Shown here: positions 1 to 10,331 of the stretch, one piece after another
Layout of the letters: each line of letters begins with the position of its first letter
Position numbering within the stretch: the first letter of the stretch is position 1
Source of the DNA: Xanthostigma xanthostigma
Lineage: Eukaryota > Arthropoda > Insecta > Raphidioptera > Raphidiidae
Length of the DNA: 64,000 nucleotides
Reading direction: 5' to 3'
Assembly: GCA_963575645.1 (NCBI GenBank)
Contig: OY754467.1
Location: 24,387,001-24,451,000, forward strand
The notes under the pieces: generated by a model
Databases searched by the model: none
What the model was told of the DNA's origin: nothing
The model's input: the letters and a program-made list of their open reading frames with translations, nothing else
Translations under genes and position numbers: made by a program

Positions 1-460
1 GGGCTGTACCTCAAGCTATTTTTTTAACATTTTTTTAATCAAGATAATATTCGAGATATGATCCAAATTTCGTTGGGTTTCGTCATCGCTTGGAACATAA
101 TATGTTCATATACGTTCATATAAATTAATATTATTTTATATGAACGATTTACTTATTGGTGTTTATATTTATTTTAGAACCGAAAATAGCAAAAAAAATT
201 AACGGAATTGTTAGGAAGTTCTACCAACTGCTGTCTAAGTGGATTTTAATTTTAAAAAATGAGATCTGACTGCTTTCTTATACAATATACATCGTCAGGG
301 TAACACTGTAAGCAGTATTTTTATACATAATTTTCTATTCTTATAGTTCCAACTTAAAATCATTGTTAATAAAGATTTTGTGACATCGTTGATAGGTGAA
401 GATGAGATCTTTGGTTTCTGCTTAGAAAGGTTAGCAATGTACTAACAACTTTTTATTATA
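1..460. other. AT-rich stretch, no gene seen
   Basis: I see no coding frame, RNA gene or terminal repeat here. It is the left flank of the Helitron-like element; the base before that element is A, the expected target base. Confidence 0.5.
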
Positions 461-1094
461 TCTAAATATATAAAAGGAAATCGTAACTGACTGACTGACT
501 GACAGCTCAAACCGCTGGACGGATTGGGCTAAAATTTGGTACACAGATAGTTATTACGACGTAGGGATCCGCTATGAATGGATTTTTGAAAATTAAACCC
601 CTAGGACGGTGTAACGGGGGTTCAAAATTTACATGGAGAATCAACGCACTGATCAAATCAGTGGATTGATTGGGCTGAAATTTGGCACACAGATAGTAAA
701 CTGTTATTATAACGTACAGGCATCCGCTAAGAACAGATTTTTGAAAATTCAACCCCTAAAAAGGTGTAACGGGGGTTCAAAATTTGCATTGAGAAATCAT
801 ATAAGATAGATGTATCAATTCTAAAATGCGCAGGATTACTCCTGTCAACAAATAAATAAACACGTGTTTCGTGCTGTTTCAAAAACAAACCCTTAAGAGG
901 GTGAAACGAGGTAAATAGTCTAAAAATCAACATGGGTGTCATTTTCAAGGTTTGTCAGGACGTTGATCACGTGAATGTCATCAATTTTGAAATTTATTAG
1001 GGGGGTCTATGTCAAGAAAGGAGAAGCTATACCAAGTAATAGAAATGTACCGTGTTTTGTCTCAATCGCGTGCGAAGCCGCGGGTAACAGCTAG
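461..1094 (+). mobile_element. Non-autonomous Helitron-like element
   Basis: The element starts with TC (TCTAAATATATAAAAGG) after an A and ends CTAG before a T, the A|TC...CTRR|T arrangement of rolling-circle transposons. A GC-rich segment (GCGTGCGAAGCCGCGG) precedes the 3' end. Inside are a short (ACTG)n run and two diverged direct repeats of about 146 bp, starting near 505 and 651, each carrying a version of GGATTGGGCT and AACGGGGGTTC. No Rep/helicase coding is present, so it would depend on an autonomous partner. A diverged copy on the other strand at 52434-53200 has the same terminal bases and flanking A/T, which supports the boundaries. Confidence 0.62.
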
Positions 1095-1840
1095 TAAAAT
1101 AATAAAGTTGCAAATGGAACTTTTGTGAAAAAAAAAATAAAATATAAAGATCGAGGCAGTCGTTAATATTAAAGTGTTTCTCAGCTTACAGTCATCTTTT
1201 TTCTTTTGAAATTCGCAGAGGTCGACTTTTACTAAATATGTCTGAACTTCGGTATCTTTTGATCTCTCGTTCGAAATATAAAGTCGTACATAAAGCGCGT
1301 GTCAAATTTTATCCTGAAACTACAGAACGAAGGTTACTGGAACACCAGTTATTGATTCTTGACATTTAGATGCTTTTACAGTGTCTACTAGTTATATACT
1401 CCCTGTACTGAGTTACAAACACACAATACTGACTATTGTGTTGAGCGGTGTTTGTCTCATATAAATTCACATTCCATATATTTCGTGTAAACTTTATTAA
1501 CAGCCAGCAATAGGCTAGTCAGTTTTCTAGTTGCTTTTGAGGAATTTTCGAACCATCACAATATGCAATTGTACTGTATCGCATTCATTCTTTTATATTG
1601 TTACACGAGGATCTCGGTGCACAACAGTGCACCCGCCAAGTCAAGCACTGCCTAGCATACGTTTATCGAAGCAATTCGGAGTATTTTTTAATCCGCATAA
1701 CTTCGATTTTAGTAACACTTCCGCTCTCAAATTTTTAGAATAGGATGGAGTTACCAAGATTATGTAACGTGCCAAATTTAAATTTCATTGCCGTGCTACT
1801 TTAGATTTTATAAATACGCAAAGTAATATATGATCATCAA
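1095..1840. other. Unannotated AT-rich spacer
   Basis: Only a 70-codon frame without coding character occurs here. I recognise no repeat boundary, RNA or protein domain. Confidence 0.4.
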
Positions 1841-2711
1841 CAGGGCCGGATTTAGCATGGGGTCATTGTGGGCCTGTGTCCATAGCGGAAACCTTTTAGG
1901 GGTGGCAAAACGGCAAACAAAACTAGCATTTGGGAAATAATATTACAGTACTATGTTTTATCTGGAACAAAACTGAAACTTCATTCCAATTTTTTTTGTG
2001 ACTGTGTGTGAGAGAGACAGAAAGACGGCCGCCGCTTCTTGCATTCTCGGGTTTATTCGGGGGCTGTGTCAGCTGATTATGTGCAAGGGAAAGGGGGCGC
2101 CGGCGCGCCGTCTGCTGCTTCGTGAATTCTCAGCTCCGTTCGGCGGTAAAAAATATTGCAAACTCAATGTAAACTAGAGAAAATTTTGGTTAAGGTATAC
2201 CTATAGAGTGTGTAACAATCTATTATAATTTGTAACAATTATTATCATTTTATTTAACATATTTATTAAACGTAAGTTTGTACATGAATATTATCTAATC
2301 TATTATACTTATTAACGTAAGTTTGTGACATGAATATTATTTATTCCAATATATTTATTAATTTTAAGTTTTATAACACGAATACTACTCTCAAGGTCCG
2401 CTGCCATCTTGCTTCTGACTCTCTACATTACCACCAGGGTACACCAGTGGCGGCGTGGCTTTTTAAGTCGTGGTGTTACAAGTGCTTTTAATTGTGGGGG
2501 CGGCAAGTTCAGGAGGCCCACAGGCGCAAAATATGTAGAAAAAATTTAGTTGGGGTATAGAGTGTTTTTAATTGTGGGGGCAGCACTTTAAGGGGGCCCA
2601 TCGGCGCAAAATATGTAGAGAAAATTTTGGTTGGGGTATAGAGTGCTTTTAATTTAGGGGGGCGGCACTTTCAGGGGCCCCATAGGCGCAAAATATGTAG
2701 ATCCAGCACTG
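1841..2711. mobile_element. hAT-type non-autonomous element
   Basis: The left end CAGGGCCGGATTTA is an imperfect inverted match to the right end (CAGTGCTGGATCTA when read on the minus strand). The flanking 8-mers ATCATCAA (1833-1840) and ATCATAAA (2712-2719) agree at 7 of 8 bases, as expected for an old hAT 8-bp target duplication. The 871-bp body has no transposase and includes a GC-rich block (about 2030-2140) and three 80-bp subrepeats, so it would need a transposase in trans. Confidence 0.6.
2481..2700. repeat. 80-bp tandem subrepeat, about 2.7 copies
   Basis: Units start at about 2481, 2561 and 2642. Each has AGTG followed by TTTTAATT, a G-rich run, GGCCC and GCGCAAAATATGTAG. The array is the right part of the hAT-type element and so is probably part of it. 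Confidence 0.65.
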
Positions 2712-2729
2712 ATCATAAAAATTAAACAA

Positions 2730-3140
2730 TGTGTGATTTCCCCTCTCCAACTTTTAAAAGTGGGAGGATATGGACTTCTATAAGTACGTAGTCTTAGATA
2801 GCTGAAATTTGATATAGAAATTGGATTTTACGTTCAAGTCACGAAAAAATTAAAAAGTCGAAGATTCTCTCCCTCTAATCTCACAAAATGGGGGGTGCAG
2901 AATTTCATGGGTCCGTTGTCTTAGAAAGCTGGACATACAGCTTAAATTAACATAAAAATAAAAAAATATGTGATTTCTCTCCACCAATCCCTCAAAGTGG
3001 GGGATGCAGACTATTACACGTCCGTAGTCCTAAATAGATGAAATTGGGTAATGGTATGCAGCCTAGGTTTCACGTAAAAGTAACGAAAAAATTAAAAAAA
3101 ATTTATTTTTCTCTTTCAACCAAAAAAGGGTGCTCTGTAC
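2730..3140. repeat. Degenerate tandem repeat, ~105-133 bp period
   Basis: A motif of pyrimidine-rich TTCTCTCC(A/C), then AAAAGTGGG/AAAGTGGGG, GATGCAG-like and GTCCGTAGTC recurs at about 2732, 2865, 2971 and 3103. Copies are strongly diverged. I see no coding content. Confidence 0.45.
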
Positions 3141-3340
3141 AAAGAAGAATTCAGATCAAAAAGTGTGTCAAGTTCTCACTTGACGAGTTTTCAGACACGA
3201 TTAAATTAATTATTTATGATATAAATCATAGTAATAACTTGGCACCTTTTTTAAACTTGTTTTGTACGGAGAATTATCCCTTTTTTCATCTTTATGTTTT
3301 TAATGGGATATCAAGGCAAGACTACATTTCTTACATGAAC

Positions 3341-5908
3341 GCTGACGGTGTCGGTGTCGGTAACGGTGACTGTGCTTGTGACTGTGGCTGAGACTGTGAC
3401 TGTGATGTGATAGAGACTGTGACTGTAACGGTGACGGTGACTGTGACAGTGACGACGACGGCGATAGCAGCGGCGACGGTGACGTTAACGGTGATGGTAA
3501 AGGTGACGGTGACAGTGACTGTGACTGTGACGATGACAGTAACTGTAACGGGGACTGTAACAGTGACGGTTACGTGAACTGTGACTGTAAAGTTGAGTAT
3601 GGTGGTGACTGCAATTGTGACTGACTGTAAGGGTGAATGTGACGGAGACGGTGACTGTAACGTTGACGTTGACTGACGGTGACTGTGACGGAGACGGTGA
3701 CTGTGACGTTGACGTTGACTGACGGTGACTGTGACGGAGACGGTGACTGTGACGTTGACGTTGATTGACGGTGACTGTGACGGAGACGGTGACTGTAACG
3801 TTGACGTTGACTGACGGTGACTGTGAAGGTAACGGTAACGCTGACTGTGACAATGACGGTGACGGTACTGAGACGGTGACGGTACGGAGAGGGTGACGGT
3901 TCGAGACTGAGATGGTGACGGTGACAGTGACGGTGAGGATGACGTTGACGGAGACGGTAACGATGACTATGACGGTGACGTTGACGGTGATGAACACTGT
4001 GATTGTCACTGACTGAAACGGTGACAGTGACGGTGACGGATACGGTTATGGTGACAGTGACGGTGACGGGTAGACGTAGACGAAAACGGTGACGTTGACG
4101 GAGATGACGATGGCGACGTCGACAAAGACAGCGACGGTGACTTTAACGATGACTGCAATAGTGACTGTAACGATTAAGGTGACAGTGACGGGACTGTGAC
4201 TCTGACTTATACTTTGACGGTAAGAATGACGATGACGTTAACGGTGACTGTGACGGTTACTTTGACATTGACGGTGACAACGATGATTGTGACGGTAACG
4301 GTAACAGTGACTGTGACAGTGACAGTGAATGACTGTTTCGATGATGGTGACGGATACAGTGACGGTGACAAGTAAACGTAGACGTAGACATTGACGAAGA
4401 CAGCGACGGCTACGGTGATTGTAATGGTGACTGTAACGATGACGGTGACAGTGACGGTGACTGTAATTGTGACGATGACGGTGACAGTGACGATAACGGT
4501 GACTGTTACTGTTGTGGGTACCAGGACGGTGACGGTAACGGTTATAGTAACTGTAACTGTGACGGTGACAGTGACTGTGACATTGACGGTGATGGTGTCG
4601 GTGTCGGTGACGGTGACAGTGAAAGTAACTGTGACTGTAACGGTGACAGTGTCGGTGAAAGTAACTGTGACTGTAACGATGACGGTGACGGTGTCAGGGA
4701 CGGTGACGATCTCTGTGACTGTGGCTGTGACGGTGATGATGACGAGAAGGTGATTGTTACTGTAACTGTGACTGTATAGATGACTGTGACAGTTACTGTG
4801 ATTGTGACTGTGACTGACTGTAAAGGTTAGGGTGACGGTGACGGTGACGACGACTGTAACGGTGACTGTGACGGTAACGGTGAATGTGATTGTGACTGTA
4901 ACGGTGACGGTGACTGTGACTGTGACGCTGACGGTGTCGGTGTTGGTGTCGGTGTCAGTGACGATGGCGGTAACGGTGACTGAGACAGTGACTGTGACGG
5001 TGACGGTGAAGGCAACGGCGACGATGTCGGTGTCGGTGAATGTAACTGACCAACTAAAACGGTGACGGTTACAGTGACTGTGACTGTAAAGTTAAGTGTG
5101 GCGATAACTGCGACTGTGACTGACTGTAACGGTGACGGTGACTGTGACGGTGACACTTAATGTGACGGTGACGGTAACTGTGACTGTGAGGCTGATAGTA
5201 TCGTTGTCAATGTTGGTGTCTGTGATAATGATGGTAAAGGTAAGGGTGACTGAGACTGTGACTGTGACAGACTGTAACGGTGACGGTAACGTTAACAGTG
5301 ACTGTGACGGCAACGGCTACGGAGATGGTGACGGTAACTGTAGCGGTGAATGTAACTGTGACTTACTGTTACGGTGACGATGAAGGTGACTGTGACTGTA
5401 AAGTTGAGGTTGACGGTGACTGCGACTGTGACTGACTGTGACGGAGACGGTGACTGTGACTGTGGCGGTGACTGCGACTGTGACTGACTGTGACGGTGAC
5501 TGTGTCTGAAACTGCGACTGTCTATGACTGTGACTTTTGACTGTGGCGGTGACGGTAACTGTGACTGTGAAGCTGATGGTGTGGGTGACGGTAACGGTGT
5601 CTGAGACTGTGACGTTAACAGTGACGGTTACGGTGACGGCAACGGTGACGGTGACTGCAACTGTGACTGACTGTGACGGAGACGGTGACTGTATCTGTGA
5701 CGGTGATTGTGACTGTGACGCTGACGATGTTGGTGTCGGTGACGTTGACGGCGACGGTAATGATGACGTTGACGGTAACGGTGTCTGAGACAGTGACTGT
5801 GACTGTAACTCTGACGGTGTCGGTGACGGTGACGGTAACGGTGTCTTAGACTGTGACTGTGAAGGTGACGGTAACGGTGTCTGAGACTGTGACTGTGCGG
5901 TGACGGTT
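3341..5908. repeat. GTGACN hexamer satellite, 2.6 kb
   Basis: The whole interval is a degenerate array of six-base units (GTGACT, GTGACG, GTAACG, GTGACA and variants). Because six is divisible by three, all frames read as alternating Thr-Val or Ser-Gln/Pro strings, giving long open frames that are not genes. Base content is much more G-rich on the plus strand than in the flanks. The array is probably replication slippage or unequal-exchange DNA. Confidence 0.9.
3641..3824. repeat. 46-bp higher-order repeat inside the hexamer satellite
   Basis: The block beginning GACGGAGACGGTGACTGT recurs at 3641, 3687, 3733 and 3779, exactly 46 bp apart. The unit contains GTTGACGTTGA and a phase-breaking GACTGACGG. 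Four nearly identical copies within an otherwise degenerate array indicate a local recent amplification. Confidence 0.8.
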
Positions 5909-6245
5909 AAATTTTTTTTTCTAAACTTTAGAGTTTCAGAAATATTTTTAAAATAAAAACAAAATCAGCTGTTCTTTTGTATTGTAGATCTGCCAGAAAT
6001 AAACTAGTTAAGCATGCTTTGTTAATTTTTACATGACGTGGAACATATGTACATGTATATTATATGTATAGATAACAATGGCAACGAATTGCAAATATCA
6101 TATTTAATACTAGCCCTTACCCGCGTCATCCCACGTGATATCAGAAATTTGATTTTCTTTATTATACTCTACCAAATGTCATCATTTTAAAATTGGAATG
6201 GTCTCGTCGTCCAAATGACTGGAGTTTTTTTTAAATTTATTCCGA
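5909..6245 (-). repeat. Dispersed repeat, copy 1 of 2
   Basis: Read on the minus strand, this segment is homologous to plus-strand 30625-30945. Shared landmarks are AGTATAATAAAGAAAATCA, GACGCGG near a CTAG, ATTAAATAT, and CAGATCTACA. The hexamer satellite begins directly at its far end. I do not recognise the family. Confidence 0.55.
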
Positions 6246-6649
6246 AAAAAAGAAACAAAACTTGAAGTGAACAATTTTCAGTGTGACAATACCTACTGTT
6301 ATGCGAGTCTGAAGAACATTTAGTCTGTCGAATTAGCTGAGTTATTTTGTATAAAGCAGGTATAATGGCGGCAAGTTGTTCCTTCATTAAGGCTTATAGG
6401 CAATCTTCGTGTGTAGCTACGAACATAACCGTCTATCTATTCTTCTTATTATACTAGCAATACACGGCACGCCGTTCTCTTCATAATAACATTGTGTACA
6501 CCTGACCTTACTCTGTTTCGATGTTAGATTAAACATGATGTTTTTCTCCACAAAAAGTTCCAGTTCATTTGTAACATGCGCCTCAGTAGGTACAATGTCC
6601 GTTAAGATTTATAGTCGCCTGAAATTTTAATGTCACTGCGTCTTGCAAC
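6246..6649. other. Unannotated spacer
   Basis: There is a 66-codon minus-strand frame (6187-6387) but no recognisable domain. Nothing else is supported. Confidence 0.35.
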
Positions 6650-6653
6650 TTAA

Positions 6654-7427
6654 GGAAGTACCCTCGGTACGCAGTAAGTCAAAGAATTTCAGTCCTCTAC
6701 TTGAGTAACGTAGTATATAATTTGGCAACACCGCATGCCTTGCCATAGTTACAAGTGTTTATGTACGCAGTATAAGTCAGCACGCGGTGTCAAATTCGGA
6801 TTAATTTATGAAAATGAGCGAAAAAAGATATTATTGGAAGGGAAGAAAAGTTTCTAAAAAAGTGTACGATAATCGAGTACGACAAAGTGGAGTGGGTAAA
6901 TCGATTCGATTTTTTATTGCTTTTCTTTATTCCTGTCATTTCGGAAATAATAATATTATACTATCATTTTTTTAGGAATACTATGCTTTTAGCATTTACT
7001 CAATTTACGTATGTTTTTACAATATCAAAACTGCTGCAGTTTCGTAACTTACCTTTGAATGACGCGCCACAAACTATAATATTGCGGTGTTGCCATGTTT
7101 ATGAATTGCTAAAAAGCACGGCTTTGTTTTAGTCATTTCTATTAACATAAGCAAGCTTTATACGTTTTGGAAAAAGAAAAATATTTATAGAATATTCATT
7201 TATACTTCCTGAAAATTTTATCAAAATCTGTTTGTCAATTCCAACGTAATAAATGATGGAGTGCGTCGAAATCACATATTCGCATAAGACTCCATGTTAA
7301 GTGCAGCGAAATAAAATTATCAATATCTTTTTTCAAAGTCAACCAAAAATCACAAAAATTTAACTGAGTCATATTTGCAAATTTTCGTAAGTTTCTGTTT
7401 GTTAATTCATTTATCGAGGGTACTTCC
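6654..7427. mobile_element. TTAA-flanked inverted-repeat element
   Basis: A perfect 13-bp terminal inverted repeat, GGAAGTACCCTCG, is directly flanked on both sides by TTAA (6650-6653 and 7428-7431). TTAA duplication is characteristic of piggyBac-type elements, although these termini are not the classical piggyBac ones. The 774-bp body carries one small coding-like frame at 6808-6975 and otherwise looks non-coding, so it is probably an internally deleted element. Confidence 0.6.
6808..6975 (+). CDS. Small ORF inside the TTAA element, possible transposon exon
   Basis: An ATG-initiated 55-codon frame ends at TAG. Roughly the first 32 residues look protein-like: basic and aromatic, with YYWKG near residues 8-12 and a run of Lys/Arg/Val/Ser. 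The remainder is hydrophobic and low complexity. A G|GTAAAT sequence near 6895 could be a 5' splice site, so this may be the first exon of a transposon gene whose later exons were deleted. I cannot name the family; the call rests on position inside the element and composition only. Confidence 0.25.
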   Translation: MKMSEKRYYWKGRKVSKKVYDNRVRQSGVGKSIRFFIAFLYSCHFGNNNIILSFF

Positions 7428-7431
7428 TTAA

Positions 7432-8576
7432 TGTCTTTTGCTGTTCAAGTGCTAATCAATTAAATAATATTGTATCCATTGTCTTAGTAATAGTTTCATA
7501 TTTTCTTTTAATTTAATTTAGAAAATCTTAGTCGATAAGTATTTCCTTAAAATGAATTCTCATTATTAATCATTTACATAACCCTCAGTTCAAACAAAAA
7601 TTTTCTCTGAAAAAGCAAAAAATACAGCTAATTTGACAACAGAACCATTCAAAGACATTTGACATATAACAAAGAAAAAAATCTGTAATGCGTGTTTTCC
7701 AGCTACTGAACTAATTTCTTTTTGACAGATTTTGAAACAAAAACATTTTTATTTTTAACGTTTGTTCTTCTCTGGTTCACTTCTGTCTGCTAGGATGCTA
7801 CTTTCGTAAAATACTTTAACAATTTTGTAGAGATACAAATGTCTAACACGAAGAAACGTTATTGCATAAAAATGATATATTTAAAATTATGAAGATAGGC
7901 TCCGGCTCAACATTGTATTCCATAATTTATTTTAGAATACACTAAAGCGTGATACACGTTTATTAAAGTTTTTTACAGTTATTTAATTTTTATGAAGTAT
8001 ATTTTGCACAGACATTGTCGTAAATATTGAACAACTATATTAATTTGATTTTCCCGTTTAATTTTGAGTTGAAGTGAATTTCTAAATATTTATACTCAAT
8101 TACTCTTTCGATATTAATACATTTTTACTTACTGCAGGTAATTCTGTTGGTTGTTATTTTTTTGTAATTAATCTGAATTTGACAGGAATTACGTATGCAT
8201 AACCATGAATTAGATTATCCATTTAATCTTAGGAAGTGGCAAGTGAAGCATTTTTTTTTTAATTTTTTAAATCTTCGATTGGGATGTAGTTTTAAAAATG
8301 TTGTTTATATTTTTCTTAATTTTTGTTTGACCTGCTAACTCATTTACAAGTTTCCAACGTTCACGTTGGTTATCATAATAATGCTTTATTAACTGTTCAA
8401 TCTAATATGTTTCCGCGGCTAACAGTAAGTAATTTCTTAATACGCTGCGTAATGTTTTATAATAGTCAGTTAAATGTGTATTATCAAAGTAATGCGTGTT
8501 TAATAAATAATTTGTCTCGATAATTAATGCGACCTAAATATCTCCGACGTTAGCCAAGGTCTTAAGTTTGTATTTT
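7432..8576. other. AT-rich spacer, nothing recognised
   Basis: Only short open frames without coding character are present. I recognise no repeat termini here. Confidence 0.4.
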
Positions 8577-8578
8577 TA

Positions 8579-8714
8579 GTGTATTTGCCATAAGGCACTT
8601 ACACTATTGGCGTCGGTCGGATGGCGGGACCTAGGGGTCGGACCAAAATTTCTCGACGTTTCATAACTTTCTAAGAAGTTTGGCACCATTTTTGGAAAAG
8701 TATGTTTATATATG

Positions 8715-8802
<88 letters not shown>
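8579..8802. mobile_element. TA-flanked element, left half (split by gypsy insertion)
   Basis: The element begins GTGTATTTGCCATAAGGCAC after a TA. Its right end at 16013 is CAAATACAC followed by TA, giving a 9-bp terminal inverted repeat and a TA duplication as in Tc/mariner-like elements. A second copy at 24388-25293 shares the same ends and interior (GGCGTCGGTCGGATG-like, TTTCTCGACGTTTCATA). The retrotransposon inserted into its internal AT microsatellite. Confidence 0.6.
8707..8802. repeat. (AT)n microsatellite
   Basis: Nearly pure AT dinucleotides with one interruption. The retrotransposon lies between this run and ATATATATATAT at 15521, so the target duplication cannot be resolved exactly. 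Confidence 0.9.
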
Positions 8803-8805
<3 letters not shown>

Positions 8806-9790
8806 ATAGCACGGCAGTGGAAGGATTTCTGGAAACGTAGGTCCATTCCCACCTGTGAATAAATAAAAGAAAAAAGACGGACAGATTTCTCAAAACGGTG
8901 GATTGTTTGGGCTGTACCGGTGTTATTTTGGGCCCATAGTGATCAGAGAGGGTACAGCTCCACTTCTTCTACTGTTCTGAGAAACTTGTGCAGAAATGTA
9001 ACAAAGAAAAGAATATGCAGTTGGTCGATAACAATTATATTTCATAATCACTTCAAAAAAAAACGTGTCGGTGATAAGGTACAAAGAAATCTGATTTACA
9101 AGTACATTCTTAATATTAACAATATCATTTGATCATGATTGACAATTAGGAACTGGGGGTAGAACCCTGACGAGGTGATCACTTAATTATCTAGGGAAGT
9201 ACATTTAATAAGGTTGTTTAAATAAAAAAAAAAAATAATAAAACGTGAAAGAGGAAAAGAAAACTAGGCGTGAGCGTCATACCTTTTTCTGAAGAGTACT
9301 TACTTACACTTGAACAATACTTATTCTAGGAATACTTTACATAATTCGTGAGTGACTACGGGTATTTAGGCGCTTCATGGTAGTACAATGAAGTCTAAAT
9401 TCGGTTTGGAGAAGAAGCTTGAAGATGATTCTGTGGTTTATTCCATGAGCGTCCTTTTCATGCGACCACACCGAATCCCGGAAAACAACTTAATATTTTT
9501 TATTTTCCCGTAACTAATAAATATTGATTTTTATTATTTCAAACCTAACAACTATTGTTTGTCACTTTTTCACTTTTGAAAATCACAGATACCGCGTATT
9601 TAGAGTCAGACGACTGGATCACACGATAGACACACTTATGTTTATAAGTCCAAGCCACGCGATCCAAATCGTACCGCGCATGCAAATACCCGCGAATTTA
9701 GTGATTTGATTTCCTTATTTATTTATCTTATTATAATAATTTTTATGCTAATATTAAAAAATTGTCGCGGTGCTATGGCACCACGTGACA
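8803..9790 (-). repeat. 3' LTR of the gypsy element
   Basis: 988 bp, matching 14533-15520 with no length difference and no substitutions that I noticed. In element orientation it begins TGTCACGTGG, just after a polypurine tract, and ends GTGCTATAAT beside the host AT repeat. The 70- and 61-codon open frames in each LTR are identical in both LTRs and are not genes. Confidence 0.92.
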
Positions 9791-10331
9791 GGCTCCCCCT
9801 CTTTAGTGATTAGGAGGTACTCCGCTATACTACTAACTGTACATACAACAAGAAATTCACAACAATGAATTTATCTTTGTTGTAACTAAGTCAACAATCA
9901 CTTGACAATCTACCATATCCCATACTATGGCAGTTGAAGTGTGCTCTTCATAAATAAGCTCTAATTAAATTTAACTAATCTAAATTGATCTAACGAGATG
10001 AAACAACCACCGATAATACGGAAATTATGGGGTCGTAACCTGACTGGCTGAAAGGAGACAGCGTAGACGTTAGACGAAATTGGGCCTTAGGAAAGCGCCG
10101 GAATGTAAACAAGGACAAGCTTATAATCTAAAACAAAGGACGAGAATAACGAAATAACACAGGGAGAATTCTTTATTTAGGAAAATAAAGCATAACTCAG
10201 GTACGAAAAATAACTTAAACTTTTATTGTTAGTAATATCCTAACCTAACAACACTTGACGTTTGACAGATGTCAGCTGTCTGACATTGAACTTGAAATTA
10301 AACTAGAGGGCAATGACCTCGGGTGAATTTT
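9791..10331 (-). other. 3' untranslated region with polypurine tract
   Basis: Between the pol stop and the 3' LTR lie about 540 non-coding bases. Immediately before the LTR, on the minus strand, is AAAGAGGGGGAG, a good polypurine tract for plus-strand priming. No env-like open frame is present. Confidence 0.7.

Noticed and set aside
3485-5788. Several open frames of 70-174 codons reading as Thr/Val or Ser/Gln repeats
   Set aside because: They arise because the underlying satellite has a six-base unit, so every frame stays open. There is no start context, domain or codon bias.
6105-6115. Helitron 3' ends at CTAGT near 6110 and CTAGC near 30750
   Set aside because: Homology between the two loci continues past the CTAG on both sides, so it is not an element boundary.
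9791-10331. Envelope gene of an errantivirus
   Set aside because: The ~540 bases between pol and the 3' LTR have no open frame of suitable length and contain only the polypurine tract as a recognisable signal.
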